Assembly: GCA_019638085.1 (NCBI GenBank)
Contig: JAHBUL010000013.1
Span: 1-64,000 of the forward strand
DNA length: 64,000 bases
Direction of reading: 5' to 3'
From: Flavobacteriales bacterium
Lineage (GTDB): Bacteria; Bacteroidota; Bacteroidia; Flavobacteriales_F; PHOS-HE28
A program made the position numbers and the translations under genes. Below, in pieces: positions 7,227-17,105 of the stretch. Below the pieces are notes generated by a model, which was not told the DNA's origin, did not search any database, and saw only the letters and a program-made list of their open reading frames with translations. The number at the start of each line of letters is the position of its first letter. Within the stretch, counting starts at the first letter, position 1.

Positions 7227-8720
7227 TCAGAGCCCGCGTGCGGGTTTCATTTTGAATCCGAACCCGGTCTCGCCTTTCACATCGGCGGTGGCCTCGATCA
7301 TCTCGATGCTCTCTTCGCGGTGTGCGGGTGGGATCACGAAGCGTTCGTTGAAGGTGGCCAGGGAGGTCAGGCGGAAGATGGCATCCGCTTGGGCGGGGTC
7401 GGTACGGCCCAGTTCCATGGCCTCTTCGACCTCCTCCTTGGTGAGGTCGCCCACGGTGGCATCGCGACGATGGATCTTCACCGCGGTAAGCTTGCGCAAT
7501 ACCTCGCGCACCTTCTCCTCATTGCCCGCCGTGAAGAGGCTGGCGAGGTACTTCATCGGCAGGCGCGCCGATTCCACCCCGCCCCACAAGGATTTCGTGG
7601 TGGAGTCGTACGTGCCATCGCTGTTCACGCTGGCCATGGCCGGCAGCATCGGCGGCACATAGAAGAGGTTCGGCAACGTGCGGTACTCGGGGTGCAGCGG
7701 AAGGGCGATGCCCCATTCCTTCACGAACTTGTAGACGGGTGACTGCTGTGCCGCGCGGATCGTGGAGTCGGCGATGCCGTTGGCCTTGGCGTCCGCGATC
7801 ACCTGCGGATCGTTCGGGTCCAGGTAGATGGCGATGTGGCGGTCCACCAGCTCGCTTTCCGGGGCTGCGGCCACGGCCTCGATCTGGTCCGCATCATAGA
7901 GCATCACGCCGAGGTAGCGGATGCGGCCCACGCAACTGTGCATGCAAGCGGGGGCCTGGCCGGATTCCAATCGCGGGTAGCAGAGAATGCACTTCTCGGA
8001 TTTCCCGGTGCTCCAGTTGTAGTAACTCTTCTTGTACGGGCACGCGGTAACGCACATGCGCCATGCGCGGCAGCGCTCCTGGTTCAGCAGCACGATGCCG
8101 TCCTCACCGCGCTTGTACAAGGCGCCCGATGGGCACGAACCCACGCAGGCCGGGTTGAGGCAGTGGTTGCAGATGCGCGGCAGGTAGAACATCATCATCC
8201 GCTCCAGCTGGAACATGCTCTCCTGCTCCACCGGTGAAAGGTCCTTGAAGTTCACATCGTTGCGCGCGTAGTCCGGCGAGCCGCCCAGGTCATCGTCCCA
8301 GTTGGGACCGGCCTTCACGTCGATATGCTCGCCGGTCACCAGGGAAACGGGGCGTGCCGTGGGCTGGTCATTCCCCTCCGGTGCGGTGAAGAGGTCCGTG
8401 TACTTGTAGGTCCACGGCTCGTAGTAATCCTCCAGCACGGGCATGTTCGGGTTGTGAAAGATGTTCTTCAGGCCCTTCCATTTGCCGGCACCGCGCAACG
8501 AGACGGAGTTGCCGTCCTTCACCCAGCCGCCCTTGTAGATGTCCTGGTCCTCCCACTTGGTCGGGTAACCGGTGCCGGGCTTGGTCTCCACGTTGTTCCA
8601 CCACATGTATTCCGCACCGCGACGATCGGTCCAGATGTTCTTGCAGGCGATCGAACAGGTATGGCACCCGATGCATTTATCGAGGTGGAACACCATCGTT
8701 ATCTGTGATCTGACGTTCAT
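7227..8720 (-). CDS. narH: Respiratory nitrate reductase beta subunit (Fe-S)
   Basis: A 497-residue electron-transfer subunit with four ferredoxin-like Cys groups: CIGCHTCSIACKNIW near the N-terminus, CNHCLNPACVGSCPSGAL in the middle, then CRAWRMCVTACPYKK and CILCYPR with a last CMHSC. The Trp in CRAW replaces a Cys, which marks the [3Fe-4S] cluster as in known NarH; the other three groups carry [4Fe-4S]. It relays electrons from NarI to the molybdenum site in NarG. Confidence 0.93.
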   Translation of the reverse strand: MNVRSQITMVFHLDKCIGCHTCSIACKNIWTDRRGAEYMWWNNVETKPGTGYPTKWEDQDIYKGGWVKDGNSVSLRGAGKWKGLKNIFHNPNMPVLEDYYEPWTYKYTDLFTAPEGNDQPTARPVSLVTGEHIDVKAGPNWDDDLGGSPDYARNDVNFKDLSPVEQESMFQLERMMMFYLPRICNHCLNPACVGSCPSGALYKRGEDGIVLLNQERCRAWRMCVTACPYKKSYYNWSTGKSEKCILCYPRLESGQAPACMHSCVGRIRYLGVMLYDADQIEAVAAAPESELVDRHIAIYLDPNDPQVIADAKANGIADSTIRAAQQSPVYKFVKEWGIALPLHPEYRTLPNLFYVPPMLPAMASVNSDGTYDSTTKSLWGGVESARLPMKYLASLFTAGNEEKVREVLRKLTAVKIHRRDATVGDLTKEEVEEAMELGRTDPAQADAIFRLTSLATFNERFVIPPAHREESIEMIEATADVKGETGFGFKMKPARGL

Positions 8721-8741
8721 GGTCTTCGCTATTATCGTGGT

Positions 8742-11700
8742 TCAGAATTCGACCTTCTCCATTTTGCGCACCAGCACGTGCGTGTCCCTGTTCGCACCCA
8801 CCGGTCCCCAGTAGTTGTGGTGGTAGGTGAATTGGCCGTAGCCACCCACCAGCAAGCTGGGTTTCAGGTGTACGCGGGTGAAGCTGTTGTGCCCACCGGC
8901 CCTGCGCCCTCCCCGCTCCTGGGACTTGGGCACCGAGTAGGTCCGCTCCGGTGAGTGGTACACGATGCAGACACCGCGCGGGATCCGCGAGCTGACGCAG
9001 GAGCGGGTGCAGTACACGCCGTGGTCGTTGTACACTTCCACCCAATCATTGTCCTTGATGCCGAGTTCCTCCGCATCCTTCTCATTGATCCAGCACGGCT
9101 CCATGCCGCGCGAGAGGGTGAGCATCCGCAGGGTATCGCCGTAGGTGGAGTGGATGTGCCACTTGCCGTGCGGTGTGAGGCAGTTGAGCATCTTCGCCTT
9201 CCCGTCGTTCACCGTCTGGCGCAGGTCGCCGTATACCTGCGGCAACGGTGACGGTTTGTACGTGGTGAAGTGCTCGCCGAACATGATATAGCCGTCGTGG
9301 TCGAGGTAGGTGGACTGGCGCCCGGTCATCGTGCGCCAGGGCATCAGGCGGTCCACGTTGTAGGTATAGGCGGCATAAGCACGGCCGTCGTTCATCAGGC
9401 CCGACCACAAGGGTGAGGTGTTGTAGCGCCGCACCTGGGCCTGCAGGTCCTTGTAGTCGATCCGCACATCCTTGCTGCCCTCACCGAGATCGGCCAGCAC
9501 CATGCCGGCCTTCACCTCCATGTTCTGGTAGGCGCGGTAGTTCAGCTTTCCATTGGTGAGCGTGGAGAGCCTCAGCACGGCGTTCACGGCCTCCACATCC
9601 TCCTTGAGCGAGGGCAGGTCATGGCCGTCGATCTGCTGCACGTGCCGCTTGTCCTCCTTCATCGCGGCATACTCGTCATCGGCCATGTAGGCATTGCCGT
9701 GGGCACCCAGGGGCTTGGTGAGCAGGTTGGGGCCCAGTGAGATGTACTTATCGTAGATCTTGGTGTAATCGCGCATTTCGGGCACGATCTTGTGCATCGT
9801 CCTGCCGGGGATCGGCTCACATTCCCCCTTGCTCCAGTCCTGTATGTGGGTCTGGCTGATCTCATCCGCGCTGTCGTGCTGCAGCGGCACGTTCACCAGG
9901 TCCATCACGGGCAAGGGCATGTGGCGTTCCGCGAGCTCACTGACCTTCTTGGCGATCAGCTGGAAGATCTGCCAATCGGTCTTGGACTCCCACACCGGGG
10001 GCACGGCCTCGGAGAGCGGATGGATGAAGGAGTGCATGTCCGTGCTGTTGAGGTCCGCCTTCTCGTACCAGGAGGCCGTGGACAGCACGATGTCCGAGTA
10101 GAGCGCGGAGGTGTCCATGCGGAAGTTGATGTCCACCACCAGGTCCAACTTGCCCGAGGGGGCATCCTTGCGATAGACGATGTCCTTGACCATGGGACCG
10201 GCCACCTCGTCGGCAATGTCGTTGTGGTGGGTGCCGAGGTAGTGGTTCAGCATGTATTCGTGGCCCTTGGCGCTTGACATCAGGGCGTTGCCGCGCCAGA
10301 TGAACCACATCCGCGGGAAGTTCACCGGGGCGTCCGGGTCCACCACCGAATGCTGCAGGTCACCGCTCTTCAGGCGTGCCACCACGTGGTCGGCGATCTC
10401 TCCGGCGGTGCTCGCACCGGCGGCCTGGGCCTCCTTGGCGATCTCCAGGTTGCTCTTGTTGTACTGCGGGTAGAACGGCATCCAGCCGTTGCGCACGGAC
10501 TTCACGATCCAGTCCGCCGCGTGCATCCGCGTCATCGGGTTGGCATCCTCGGGGATGCTGTTGTAGTCGGCGTGGCAGCCGTCGTAGCGCCATTGATCGG
10601 AATTGATGTAATGCCAGATGGGCGCCTGTTGCAAGCGGTTGGCGCCTACCCAATCCTTCGCGGCCATGATCGTTCCCCAGGAATCCACGGGTGCCAGCTT
10701 CTCCTGGCCCACGTAGTGGTTCATGCCCCCGCCGTTCTTGCCGTTGCAACCGGTGAGCAGCTGCGCCATGATGGCCGAGCGGTACATCAGGTTGCCGTGG
10801 AACCAGTGGTTGATCCCCGCACCGGTGATCACCATGCACTTGCCCTCCGTGGCTTCCGCGGTGGTGGCCCACTCCCTGGCGAACTTGATCACCGTCTTCT
10901 TGCCGATGCCGGTGAAGATCTCCTGCCACGCGGGCGTGTAGGCCTGCTCCTTGTCCTCATAGTCCTGCGGGTACTCACCGGAAAGACCGCGGCTCACGCC
11001 ATAGTGGCCCATGGTCAGGTCGTAGATGGTGGTCACCGCGATCCGCTTGCCGTCCGCACCGGCGAGGTACTTCACCGGGATGCCGCGCATCACCTTCTTC
11101 TTCAGGCCGTACTCCACGAACTCCACTTGCAGCACTTCGTCACAGTTCTCCAGAAAGGTGAGCTCGGGGTCGTAGGCCGCATTGTCCGTACCGCTCTCGT
11201 ACTTCAGGTTCCAGTTGCCCTTTTCCTTGTCCCAGCGGTGCCCCATCGTGCCTTTGGGCGTTACCGGTCGGCCGCTTTCCGCATCGAGGCAGAGGAACTT
11301 CCAGTCGCCGTTGCTGATGTCCTTGAACTGCCCCAGCCGGTTGGCACGCACCATCTTCATGGGCCTGAAGTGCTCCCCGTTGGGCTCCAGTTCCACCAGG
11401 AACGGCATGTCCGTGTAGCGTTTCACGTACTCATGGAAATAGGGTGTGCGCTTGTCCGCGTGCCATTCCTTCAGGATCACATGGGTAACGGCCATCCAGA
11501 ACGCGCCGTCGCTACCGGCATGGCAGGGGATCCATTGGTCGGCGTGCTTGGCCACCATGCTGAAGTCCGGCGACATCACCACGGTCTTGGTGCCGTTGTG
11601 CCGGGCCTCGGAGAAGAAGTGGATGTCGGGCGTGCGGGTCATGCCGAGGTTGGCGCCCATGCTCACGCAGAACTTGGAGTTGAACCAGTCGGCGCTCTCG

Positions 11701-12368
11701 CAGACATCGGTCTGCTCACCCCATACCTCCGGGAACGCCGGGGGCAGGTCGCAATACCAATCGTAGAAACTGAGGATCCCACCGCCCATGAGCTGCAGGT
11801 AGCGCGCGCCGGAAGCAAAGCTCAACATGCTCATCGCCGGGATGGGCGAGAAGCCGACGATCCGGTCGGGCCCGTACTTCTTCACGGTGTAGATGTTGGA
11901 CGCGGCGATCAGCTCCAGCACCTCGTCCCAATGCGCCCTGCGGAAACCGCCCTTTCCCCGGGCGCGCTGGTAGCGCTTGCGCTTCTCCGGGTCTTCCTGG
12001 ATGTTCGCCCAGGCCTGCACCGGGTCGTTGCTTGTGCGTTCCTTTTCCTTGCGGAACAGGTCCATCAGCGCACCGCGCATCAGCGGGTACTTCACGCGGA
12101 TCGGGCTGTACAGGTACCATGAGTAGGAGATCCCCCGCTGGCAGCCGCGCGGCTCATAGGGCGGGATCCCTTCCTCCAACAACGGATAATCCAAGGCCTG
12201 CATCTCCCACACGACGATACCGTCCTTCACGTGGATGTTCCAGGAACAGCCGCCGGTGCAGTTCACGCCGTGCGTGCTGCGCACCACCTTGTCATACTGC
12301 CAGCGGTTGCGGTAGAACTCCTCCCATTGACGGGACTTGGGCGAAATGATGTCTTCTATCCAGCTCAT
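8742..12368 (-). CDS. narG: Respiratory nitrate reductase alpha subunit (Mo-bisMGD)
   Basis: A 1208-residue catalytic subunit that reduces nitrate to nitrite. The N-terminal [4Fe-4S] ligands are His33, Cys37, Cys41 and Cys76 ([10 protein letters not shown] ... EPRGC), the NarG pattern with His in place of the first Cys. The molybdenum-ligand Asp lies in [13 protein letters not shown]. There is no twin-arginine signal at the start, so the active site is most likely cytoplasmic, which agrees with a NarK-type transporter at 40.2 kb. Length is close to E. coli NarG (1247). It is followed by narH after 21 bp. Confidence 0.95.
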   Translation of the reverse strand: MSWIEDIISPKSRQWEEFYRNRWQYDKVVRSTHGVNCTGGCSWNIHVKDGIVVWEMQALDYPLLEEGIPPYEPRGCQRGISYSWYLYSPIRVKYPLMRGALMDLFRKEKERTSNDPVQAWANIQEDPEKRKRYQRARGKGGFRRAHWDEVLELIAASNIYTVKKYGPDRIVGFSPIPAMSMLSFASGARYLQLMGGGILSFYDWYCDLPPAFPEVWGEQTDVCESADWFNSKFCVSMGANLGMTRTPDIHFFSEARHNGTKTVVMSPDFSMVAKHADQWIPCHAGSDGAFWMAVTHVILKEWHADKRTPYFHEYVKRYTDMPFLVELEPNGEHFRPMKMVRANRLGQFKDISNGDWKFLCLDAESGRPVTPKGTMGHRWDKEKGNWNLKYESGTDNAAYDPELTFLENCDEVLQVEFVEYGLKKKVMRGIPVKYLAGADGKRIAVTTIYDLTMGHYGVSRGLSGEYPQDYEDKEQAYTPAWQEIFTGIGKKTVIKFAREWATTAEATEGKCMVITGAGINHWFHGNLMYRSAIMAQLLTGCNGKNGGGMNHYVGQEKLAPVDSWGTIMAAKDWVGANRLQQAPIWHYINSDQWRYDGCHADYNSIPEDANPMTRMHAADWIVKSVRNGWMPFYPQYNKSNLEIAKEAQAAGASTAGEIADHVVARLKSGDLQHSVVDPDAPVNFPRMWFIWRGNALMSSAKGHEYMLNHYLGTHHNDIADEVAGPMVKDIVYRKDAPSGKLDLVVDINFRMDTSALYSDIVLSTASWYEKADLNSTDMHSFIHPLSEAVPPVWESKTDWQIFQLIAKKVSELAERHMPLPVMDLVNVPLQHDSADEISQTHIQDWSKGECEPIPGRTMHKIVPEMRDYTKIYDKYISLGPNLLTKPLGAHGNAYMADDEYAAMKEDKRHVQQIDGHDLPSLKEDVEAVNAVLRLSTLTNGKLNYRAYQNMEVKAGMVLADLGEGSKDVRIDYKDLQAQVRRYNTSPLWSGLMNDGRAYAAYTYNVDRLMPWRTMTGRQSTYLDHDGYIMFGEHFTTYKPSPLPQVYGDLRQTVNDGKAKMLNCLTPHGKWHIHSTYGDTLRMLTLSRGMEPCWINEKDAEELGIKDNDWVEVYNDHGVYCTRSCVSSRIPRGVCIVYHSPERTYSVPKSQERGGRRAGGHNSFTRVHLKPSLLVGGYGQFTYHHNYWGPVGANRDTHVLVRKMEKVEF

Positions 12369-12384
12369 GGTGTTCCGGTTTTCT

Positions 12385-13227
12385 TCAGTTGGATCGCAGT
12401 TGTCGAGCGAAAATGTCGCGTTTCACGGGCTGCTTGATGCGCCCGCGCCAGTGGATGCCGATCACCAGCATCAGCGCGATCAGCCCCCCTCCCCCATAGA
12501 TGACGAAGGGCTTATAGAGTGATCTGGCGGTTTGGTCCGCGCTCACCTTGTCGGCATGCTCCAGGAAGGCCGTAAGGGCATGGACCTCCTGCTCGGTGAG
12601 CGGCGCGTTGGCATAGCTGGTGGCCATGGCCGGGAAGGGCGGCGCCCCGATGATGCCCGCCACGCCGGCGGAACCCATCCGGCCGTACACGCCGGTAAGG
12701 TCCTTCGCAAAATGGCCCCCCAGCATCACCTGGTCGTTGGTCACATTATGGCAGGAAATGCATGCGGCGCCCTTGTTCGCGAAGCGTGTGCGGCCCGTGA
12801 AAAGTGCCTGCCCCGTTTCGCGGTCCGCATCGGTGAACACCATCGGTGCTTCGGGAGCGGCCGGTTCCGCAGCCGTGGCCGCCGGTGCGCTGAAACCCTT
12901 CAGGTATTCGATGATCTGATCGATCTCCGCCACGCTCAGGTCCTGGTCCGGCATCACCATTTCATTGAACTCCTTGAACCGGGCCACCGCCTCCGGATCA
13001 CCCGCCTTGATCATTGTCTGGGACGACTTGACAAAGGACTCGATCCACGCTTTCGGCTGCCGATCGGTGATCCCGGTAAGGTCCGGCCCCACCAATCGCT
13101 TCCCCATCTGGTGGCAGGCCCCGCAATTCTGCTTGAACAATTTCTCACCCTCCTGTGCCATCGCCGGGTTCCGGACCAGCGGCTGTGTGATCAACAGGAG
13201 CCAAAAGATCTTTTTCAGGTGTTGCAT
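12385..13227 (-). CDS. Di-heme cytochrome c, first gene of the nar operon
   Basis: A 280-residue protein with a signal peptide ending PAMAQ, two heme-binding motifs (CGACH near residue 35 and CISCH near residue 160) and a C-terminal membrane helix ([20 protein letters not shown]) followed by a basic tail. Axial Met candidates lie in VMPDQD and later. It is therefore a membrane-anchored periplasmic di-heme cytochrome c. Its place directly before narG recalls the narC genes of Thermus and some other nar operons, where a cytochrome c serves the nitrate reductase complex; it is not a sequence match I can verify. An FNR-type box lies 109-120 bp upstream. Confidence 0.85.
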   Translation of the reverse strand: MQHLKKIFWLLLITQPLVRNPAMAQEGEKLFKQNCGACHQMGKRLVGPDLTGITDRQPKAWIESFVKSSQTMIKAGDPEAVARFKEFNEMVMPDQDLSVAEIDQIIEYLKGFSAPAATAAEPAAPEAPMVFTDADRETGQALFTGRTRFANKGAACISCHNVTNDQVMLGGHFAKDLTGVYGRMGSAGVAGIIGAPPFPAMATSYANAPLTEQEVHALTAFLEHADKVSADQTARSLYKPFVIYGGGGLIALMLVIGIHWRGRIKQPVKRDIFARQLRSN

Positions 13228-13335
13228 GGTGGGTGGTTGGTGTGATCGATCCGTATCCGTGGTCCTTCATCCGCCCGGGTGGTCGGCCCTGGGCTTTGTT
13301 GCCGTAATGTTCAGGGGCAGCTGGAAACCGGTATA

Positions 13336-13347
13336 TGATATATGTCA
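13336..13347. promoter_or_regulatory. FNR/CRP-type box A (nar operon)
   Basis: TGATATATGTCA, within the near-perfect palindrome ATGATATATGTCAT (13335-13348), between the divergent nar operon and the moa genes. No convincing -7 element is visible at the distance seen for the other boxes, so the direction of control is less certain here. Confidence 0.5.
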
Positions 13348-13628
13348 TATTCATGTCACATCCACCGGGGTCCGTCGGGTGCAAACCGATCGCTCATCGC
13401 CCGGTCCAACCCCTCGTCCGCTCCCCTCAATGGAGCCATGCCGCACGCAAAGGAGAACGCTTGGACCCGCTATTAGCAAGGCCTTCGGAAGGTTCGCAGC
13501 CGGCCATCCCTCCTTCCCGAAGCTGACCAAGCTCATGGAACACCACCGTTCCCGATCCTACTTTGCAGCGTTATTCCCGTACAGCTATGACGGTACCTTG
13601 TTCATCGCCCTCCTCCAGCTATGCCATC

Positions 13629-13949
13629 ATGGGCAGCATCTGGATCGTGTGCGACGGCCACGCCTTCCTGGGCCGGGGCCGGGTCTCCCTCCTGGAGGAG
13701 ATCGACACCACCGGCTCCATCAGCCAGGCGGCACGGCACATGGGCATGTCCTACAAAAAGGCGTGGCGGCTGGTGCAGGCGATGAACGAGCTGGCCGGCG
13801 ACCCCTTGGTGGTACGCACCAGCGGAGGGACCGGCGGCGGCGGAACGGTGCTGACGCCGAAGGGCCGCGAGATGATCGCTACCTTCCGTGCCATCGATGC
13901 GCAATACCGCGCCTTCCTGGACGAGGTAATGCGAAGGACCGAACTTTAG
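13629..13949 (+). CDS. ModE-type winged-helix regulator, DNA-binding domain only
   Basis: A protein of about 106 residues resembling the N-terminal LysR-like winged helix of ModE: LLEEIDTTGSISQAARHMGM, then SYKKAWRLVQAMNELAGDP and a TPKGREMI wing. The C-terminal Mop molybdate-binding domains of full ModE are missing, so it either senses something else or acts without molybdate. The start at MGSIWIV is preferred, since the 22 codons before it do not resemble the family. It stands directly before moaE, which suggests control of molybdopterin or nitrate reductase genes. Confidence 0.75.
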   Translation: MGSIWIVCDGHAFLGRGRVSLLEEIDTTGSISQAARHMGMSYKKAWRLVQAMNELAGDPLVVRTSGGTGGGGTVLTPKGREMIATFRAIDAQYRAFLDEVMRRTEL

Positions 13950-13964
13950 CACCATCAGTTGCAC

Positions 13965-14408
13965 ATGAAGACCATCAAGATCAGGAACATCTTCGTTCAA
14001 GGAGCGATAACGCCCGAGCGCATCGCCACCTCCATCGCCAACCACCAGAGCAAGACGGAGATCGGTGCCCACGACATCTTCCTCGGCCAGGTGCGTGCGG
14101 ATACCATCGGCACATCCACGGTGGCCGCCATAGCATACAGCGCGCATGAGGAGATGGCCAACGCCGTGATGGCCGAGATCCGCGAGGAGGCCTTCGCGCG
14201 CTTCGAGCTCACCTGCATGCATGTGTACCATAGCATTGGGGCGGTGCCGGCCGGTGGCATCTGCCTGTTCGTGTTCGCTTCCTCCCCGCACCGGCAGGCC
14301 GCATTCGATGCCTGCCGATACCTGGTGGAACAGATCAAGGAACGCCTACCGATCTTTGGCAAGGAATTGTTCGCTGCGGGCGGGCACCAATGGAAAGAGA
14401 ACCAGTGA
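13965..14408 (+). CDS. moaE: Molybdopterin synthase catalytic subunit
   Basis: A 147-residue MoaE, the large subunit that transfers sulfur from MoaD to cyclic pyranopterin monophosphate. Typical segments are FLGQVRAD, HEEMANAVMAEI, HVYHSIGAVPAG and a conserved PIFGKELF with the active-site Lys. A MoaD gene is not present in the window. It follows the ModE-like gene after 15 bp and precedes the moaC-moaB fusion. Confidence 0.9.
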   Translation: MKTIKIRNIFVQGAITPERIATSIANHQSKTEIGAHDIFLGQVRADTIGTSTVAAIAYSAHEEMANAVMAEIREEAFARFELTCMHVYHSIGAVPAGGICLFVFASSPHRQAAFDACRYLVEQIKERLPIFGKELFAAGGHQWKENQ

Positions 14409-14455
14409 GCGAGGATGCTGGGCAGCAAGCATGATCCCGCGCAGACCGAAGAACC

Positions 14456-15367
14456 ATGATCGACATCACACATAAGGTGAGCACGCTAAGGGAGGCCACC
14501 GCACAAGCGATCGTGCGCACCAGCTCCGCCGCGACCATCGAGGCCATCCGCAACAGGGCCGTACCGAAGGGCGACGTGTTCGAGATGGGCAAGGCCGCCG
14601 GGCTGCTGGGCGTGAAGAAGACGGCCGACCTGCTGCCCGACTGCCACCCGATGCCGGTGGAATGCGCCAAGGTGGACTATGCGATCGAAGGCCTGGACGT
14701 GATCATCACCATGTACGTGAAGACGATCTACAAGACCGGCGTGGAAGTGGAAGCGATGCACGGCGCTTCGGTGGTGGCCCTCACCCTGTACGACATGCTG
14801 AAGCCGATCGACAAGGGCATCGAGATCCACAGCATCAAACTGCTGGAAAAGAAAGGTGGCAAGAGCGACTACACCGACCGCTTCCGGCGCGACCTGAAGG
14901 CCATGGTGGTGGTCTGCTCGGACACCATCGCCGCCGGCAAGAAGGAGGACCGCGCGGGAAAGGCCATCGTGGCCAAACTGGAACAGAGTGCAGTGGCGAT
15001 CGAGGAATACGTGGTGATCCCCGATGAAGTGGAACGGATCCAGGCGAAGGTGAAGGAGGCCGTGGCGCGGGGTACGGACATGATCATCTTCACCGGAGGC
15101 ACCGGCCTGTCCGTGCGCGACGTAACGCCGGAAGCCCTGCGGCCACTGATCGAGCGGGATATCCCCGGGGTCAGCGAGGCCATCCGCGCCTACGGCCAGC
15201 AGCGCACCCCCTACTCCATGCTCTCGCGCTGCGTCTCGGGCGTGATCGGCGGCACGCTCGTGCTGGCCCTGCCGGGATCCACGCGCGGAGCGGCGGAATC
15301 CATGGACGCGGTGTTCCCCCACCTGCTCCATGTGTTCAACATCCTCATCGGCGCACGGCACGAGTGA
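14456..15367 (+). CDS. moaCB: MoaC-MoaB fusion protein
   Basis: A 303-residue fusion. Residues about 1-145 are MoaC, which with MoaA forms cyclic pyranopterin monophosphate (DCHPMPVECAKVDY, MHGASVVALTLYDMLKPID). Residues about 150-300 are MoaB/MogA-like and would adenylylate molybdopterin before Mo insertion (FTGGTGLSVRDVTPEAL, SRCVSGVIGGTLVLALPGS). Such fusions are known in Bacteroidota. It lies 47 bp after moaE and feeds cofactor to NarG. Confidence 0.92.
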   Translation: MIDITHKVSTLREATAQAIVRTSSAATIEAIRNRAVPKGDVFEMGKAAGLLGVKKTADLLPDCHPMPVECAKVDYAIEGLDVIITMYVKTIYKTGVEVEAMHGASVVALTLYDMLKPIDKGIEIHSIKLLEKKGGKSDYTDRFRRDLKAMVVVCSDTIAAGKKEDRAGKAIVAKLEQSAVAIEEYVVIPDEVERIQAKVKEAVARGTDMIIFTGGTGLSVRDVTPEALRPLIERDIPGVSEAIRAYGQQRTPYSMLSRCVSGVIGGTLVLALPGSTRGAAESMDAVFPHLLHVFNILIGARHE

Positions 15368-15386
15368 CCGACATTCCCGGAAGGCG

Positions 15387-15782
15387 ATGTTCAGCTACAA
15401 CAGCTCCCATAAGGTGATCATCGGGATCATCATCGTCCTCTGGGCGGCCTTCCACTTCACCGCACGCAACGAGGACCCCGGCCGCTACCCGAACGGCCAG
15501 GCCAAGTACAGCGGCAGCCTGGTGGACAACCAGAACCATGGCCGATGGACCTGGTACTACGAGAACGGCAAGCGCCGGATGGAAGGCCAGTTCGACCGGG
15601 GAAAGCGGCAAGGCCTATGGACCACCTGGGCCAGCGACGGCACCAAGCGCAGCGAAGGCCTGTACGTGAACGATCGGCTCAACGGGGAATACACCATGTG
15701 GAACGAACAAGGGAAGGAGATCTCGCGCACCCGCTATGTGAACGACGTGCCGGTGAAGACCGACACCATCGCGGCCCCGTGA
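15387..15782 (+). CDS. MORN-variant repeat protein, membrane-anchored
   Basis: A 131-residue protein with one N-terminal membrane helix (VIIGIIIVLWAAFHF) followed by about four MORN-variant/YwqK-type units: YPNGQAKYSGSL, NHGRWTWYYENGK, RQGLWTTWASDGT and NGEYTMWNEQGK. These repeats form beta-hairpin stacks with unclear function. It follows the moaCB gene after 19 bp and may ride on the same transcript, but no functional link to molybdopterin is evident. Confidence 0.75.
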   Translation: MFSYNSSHKVIIGIIIVLWAAFHFTARNEDPGRYPNGQAKYSGSLVDNQNHGRWTWYYENGKRRMEGQFDRGKRQGLWTTWASDGTKRSEGLYVNDRLNGEYTMWNEQGKEISRTRYVNDVPVKTDTIAAP

Positions 15783-15784
15783 AG

Positions 15785-15804
15785 CCGGGTCGGGCCGCAC
15801 CCGG
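15785..15804. terminator. Hairpin between convergent genes
   Basis: CCGGGT (15785-15790) pairs with ACCCGG (15799-15804) in the 26-bp gap between two convergent genes. There is no clear T-run, so a bidirectional terminator is only likely by position. Confidence 0.35.
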
Positions 15805-15808
15805 AGGT

Positions 15809-16273
15809 TCAGGGCAGCTCGAAGCGCGTGCTCCACTCCTTCCCCGAAACCGTCTCCCGCGCCAGCACCATCAGGAAGGCATCCTTGCCCTCCTTCTCGA
15901 TCTTCCGCGCGATCACCGTGGACGCCGCGCCGTCCGCTGACCGGATGGGATCCCCCGGCCGCGGCATGAAGGGATAGCCGATGGTGATCCGCTGCTCGGG
16001 ATCGCTCGCCAGTTCCATGGCACAGGTGAAGATGATCTCCTCGATCTTTTCGCCGACCACCTCATTGTCCACCTCGCCCTGGGCCTTGGGATCAAGCAGG
16101 TTCACCCACTTGTGGAACCGCAATGCGGCCTGCTCGGTCAACGCCTCCTTGATCGCTGGCGGGAACGGCGACCGCAAATGGTCCTGGTCCTTGAACCAGA
16201 ACGCGATCGTTTCTTGAAGCGCCGGGCTCTCACGGACGGCCTCCATGGAGACCTGCTCTTTTGCTTCCGTCAT
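15809..16273 (-). CDS. Protein of unknown function, 154 aa
   Basis: A soluble, acidic protein of 154 residues that I do not recognise. It has no signal peptide or membrane span. The first half is helical (SPALQETIAFWFKDQDHL), and the C-terminal half (residues about 90-154) looks like strands. An FNR-type box at 16409-16420 with TACTTTTC (16385-16378) 33 bp downstream of the box centre suggests anaerobic or nitrate-linked control, with a leader of about 105 nt. Confidence 0.6.
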   Translation of the reverse strand: MTEAKEQVSMEAVRESPALQETIAFWFKDQDHLRSPFPPAIKEALTEQAALRFHKWVNLLDPKAQGEVDNEVVGEKIEEIIFTCAMELASDPEQRITIGYPFMPRPGDPIRSADGAASTVIARKIEKEGKDAFLMVLARETVSGKEWSTRFELP

Positions 16274-16377
16274 GGTTGGTGGGCTGTTTGGTCCGGATGC
16301 TTTGTTCGGTGCGTACAGGGAGGAATGGTACGTCCGCTGGCGGATAGCACCGAGGGTTTCCCTGTCCGATCGAAGGC

Positions 16378-16420
16378 GAAAAGTATTCCGGGTGGCACTC
16401 CCACCATATGACCCTCGTCA
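16378..16420 (-). promoter_or_regulatory. FNR/CRP-type box I with -7 element
   Basis: TGACCCTCGTCA (16409-16420), embedded in ATGA...TCAT, and TACTTTTC (16385-16378), a five-of-six match to TAnnTTTG, are 33 bp apart centre to centre, as in the other boxes of this window. Confidence 0.5.
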
Positions 16421-17105
16421 TTTCCGCGCTCATTGCATGGCGGTGCCTACCCCCACACCGTGCATGCTCGTCCTTGATCGCTTCGGCAGCCCGCCCCCCT
16501 TCGGGTTGCGGGCGTCCTCGCAACAACGCGCATTTTGATGCGCGTTGGAAACCGCCGGAGGCGCACCGGCTTGCTGGCACTCGGCAGTCCATCGAGATCA
16601 CGGGGCAAGCCGAGCGCCGCGGTTGAAAGGCGCACAGTGCAAGGAGGCTCCCGCCAGCGTGGGGTTGAAACCTTCCACCACCCACCGCAGTACAAAAGCT
16701 TCCATTTTTCATGTTGGTTTTCACAACGCCTGTCGGCCTCGCCGATGGGCGTTCGTGTTTCCGGGCCTTTGGCTTTAAAGGCGAAGGGCTTCAGCCGCTT
16801 TCGGCGTATTTCGGCCCAGGCGGTCCCAGGCCTCTTGGCTGTTCAGGCCTCCAGGCATCAACGCTATTCAAGCGCGGTCAGCCTGACAACTAGCAACTGA
16901 CAACTCCCGATGCACCCCGATATGTATCGGGGCGGGACAACTGCCCCAACGATCCCAAGCCTTTTGGTCTCTTCAGGCCATTTGGCTCTTCGGCCTATTC
17001 AGGCTTTCGGCTCAGTGGTGTCGGCAGCATCGCGTGCAAGCTGGACGCGGCGTGGTCCGATATGCATCGGACGCACGCTCGAGATTTGGGCACGGCTCTC
17101 ATGGC
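16421..17105. repeat. Gene-free region made of degenerate repeat words
   Basis: About 680 bp with no plausible gene. From 16481 a string of about 30 bases (GGCAGCCCGCCCCCCTTCGG and on) recurs at 39993. From about 16780 to 17025 the sequence is built of the words CAGGCCT, CTTTTGG/CTCTTGG and TTCGGC in loose order. The same vocabulary fills 22600-22745 and, reversed, 36600-36800. Palindromes CCCCGATATGTATCGGGG (16915-16932) and GTCCGATATGCATCGGAC (17055-17072) also lie here. Near 17100 the reverse strand carries the first codons of the neighbouring secreted-protein family without the rest of a gene. Confidence 0.6.

Noticed and set aside
10350-12122. Long plus-strand open frame opposite narG
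   Set aside because: Shadow frame of a GC-rich gene; low-complexity His/Val-rich translation without domains.
8742-12368. Periplasmic (Tat-exported) nitrate reductase
   Set aside because: No twin-arginine motif at the NarG start, and a NarK-type importer is encoded nearby.
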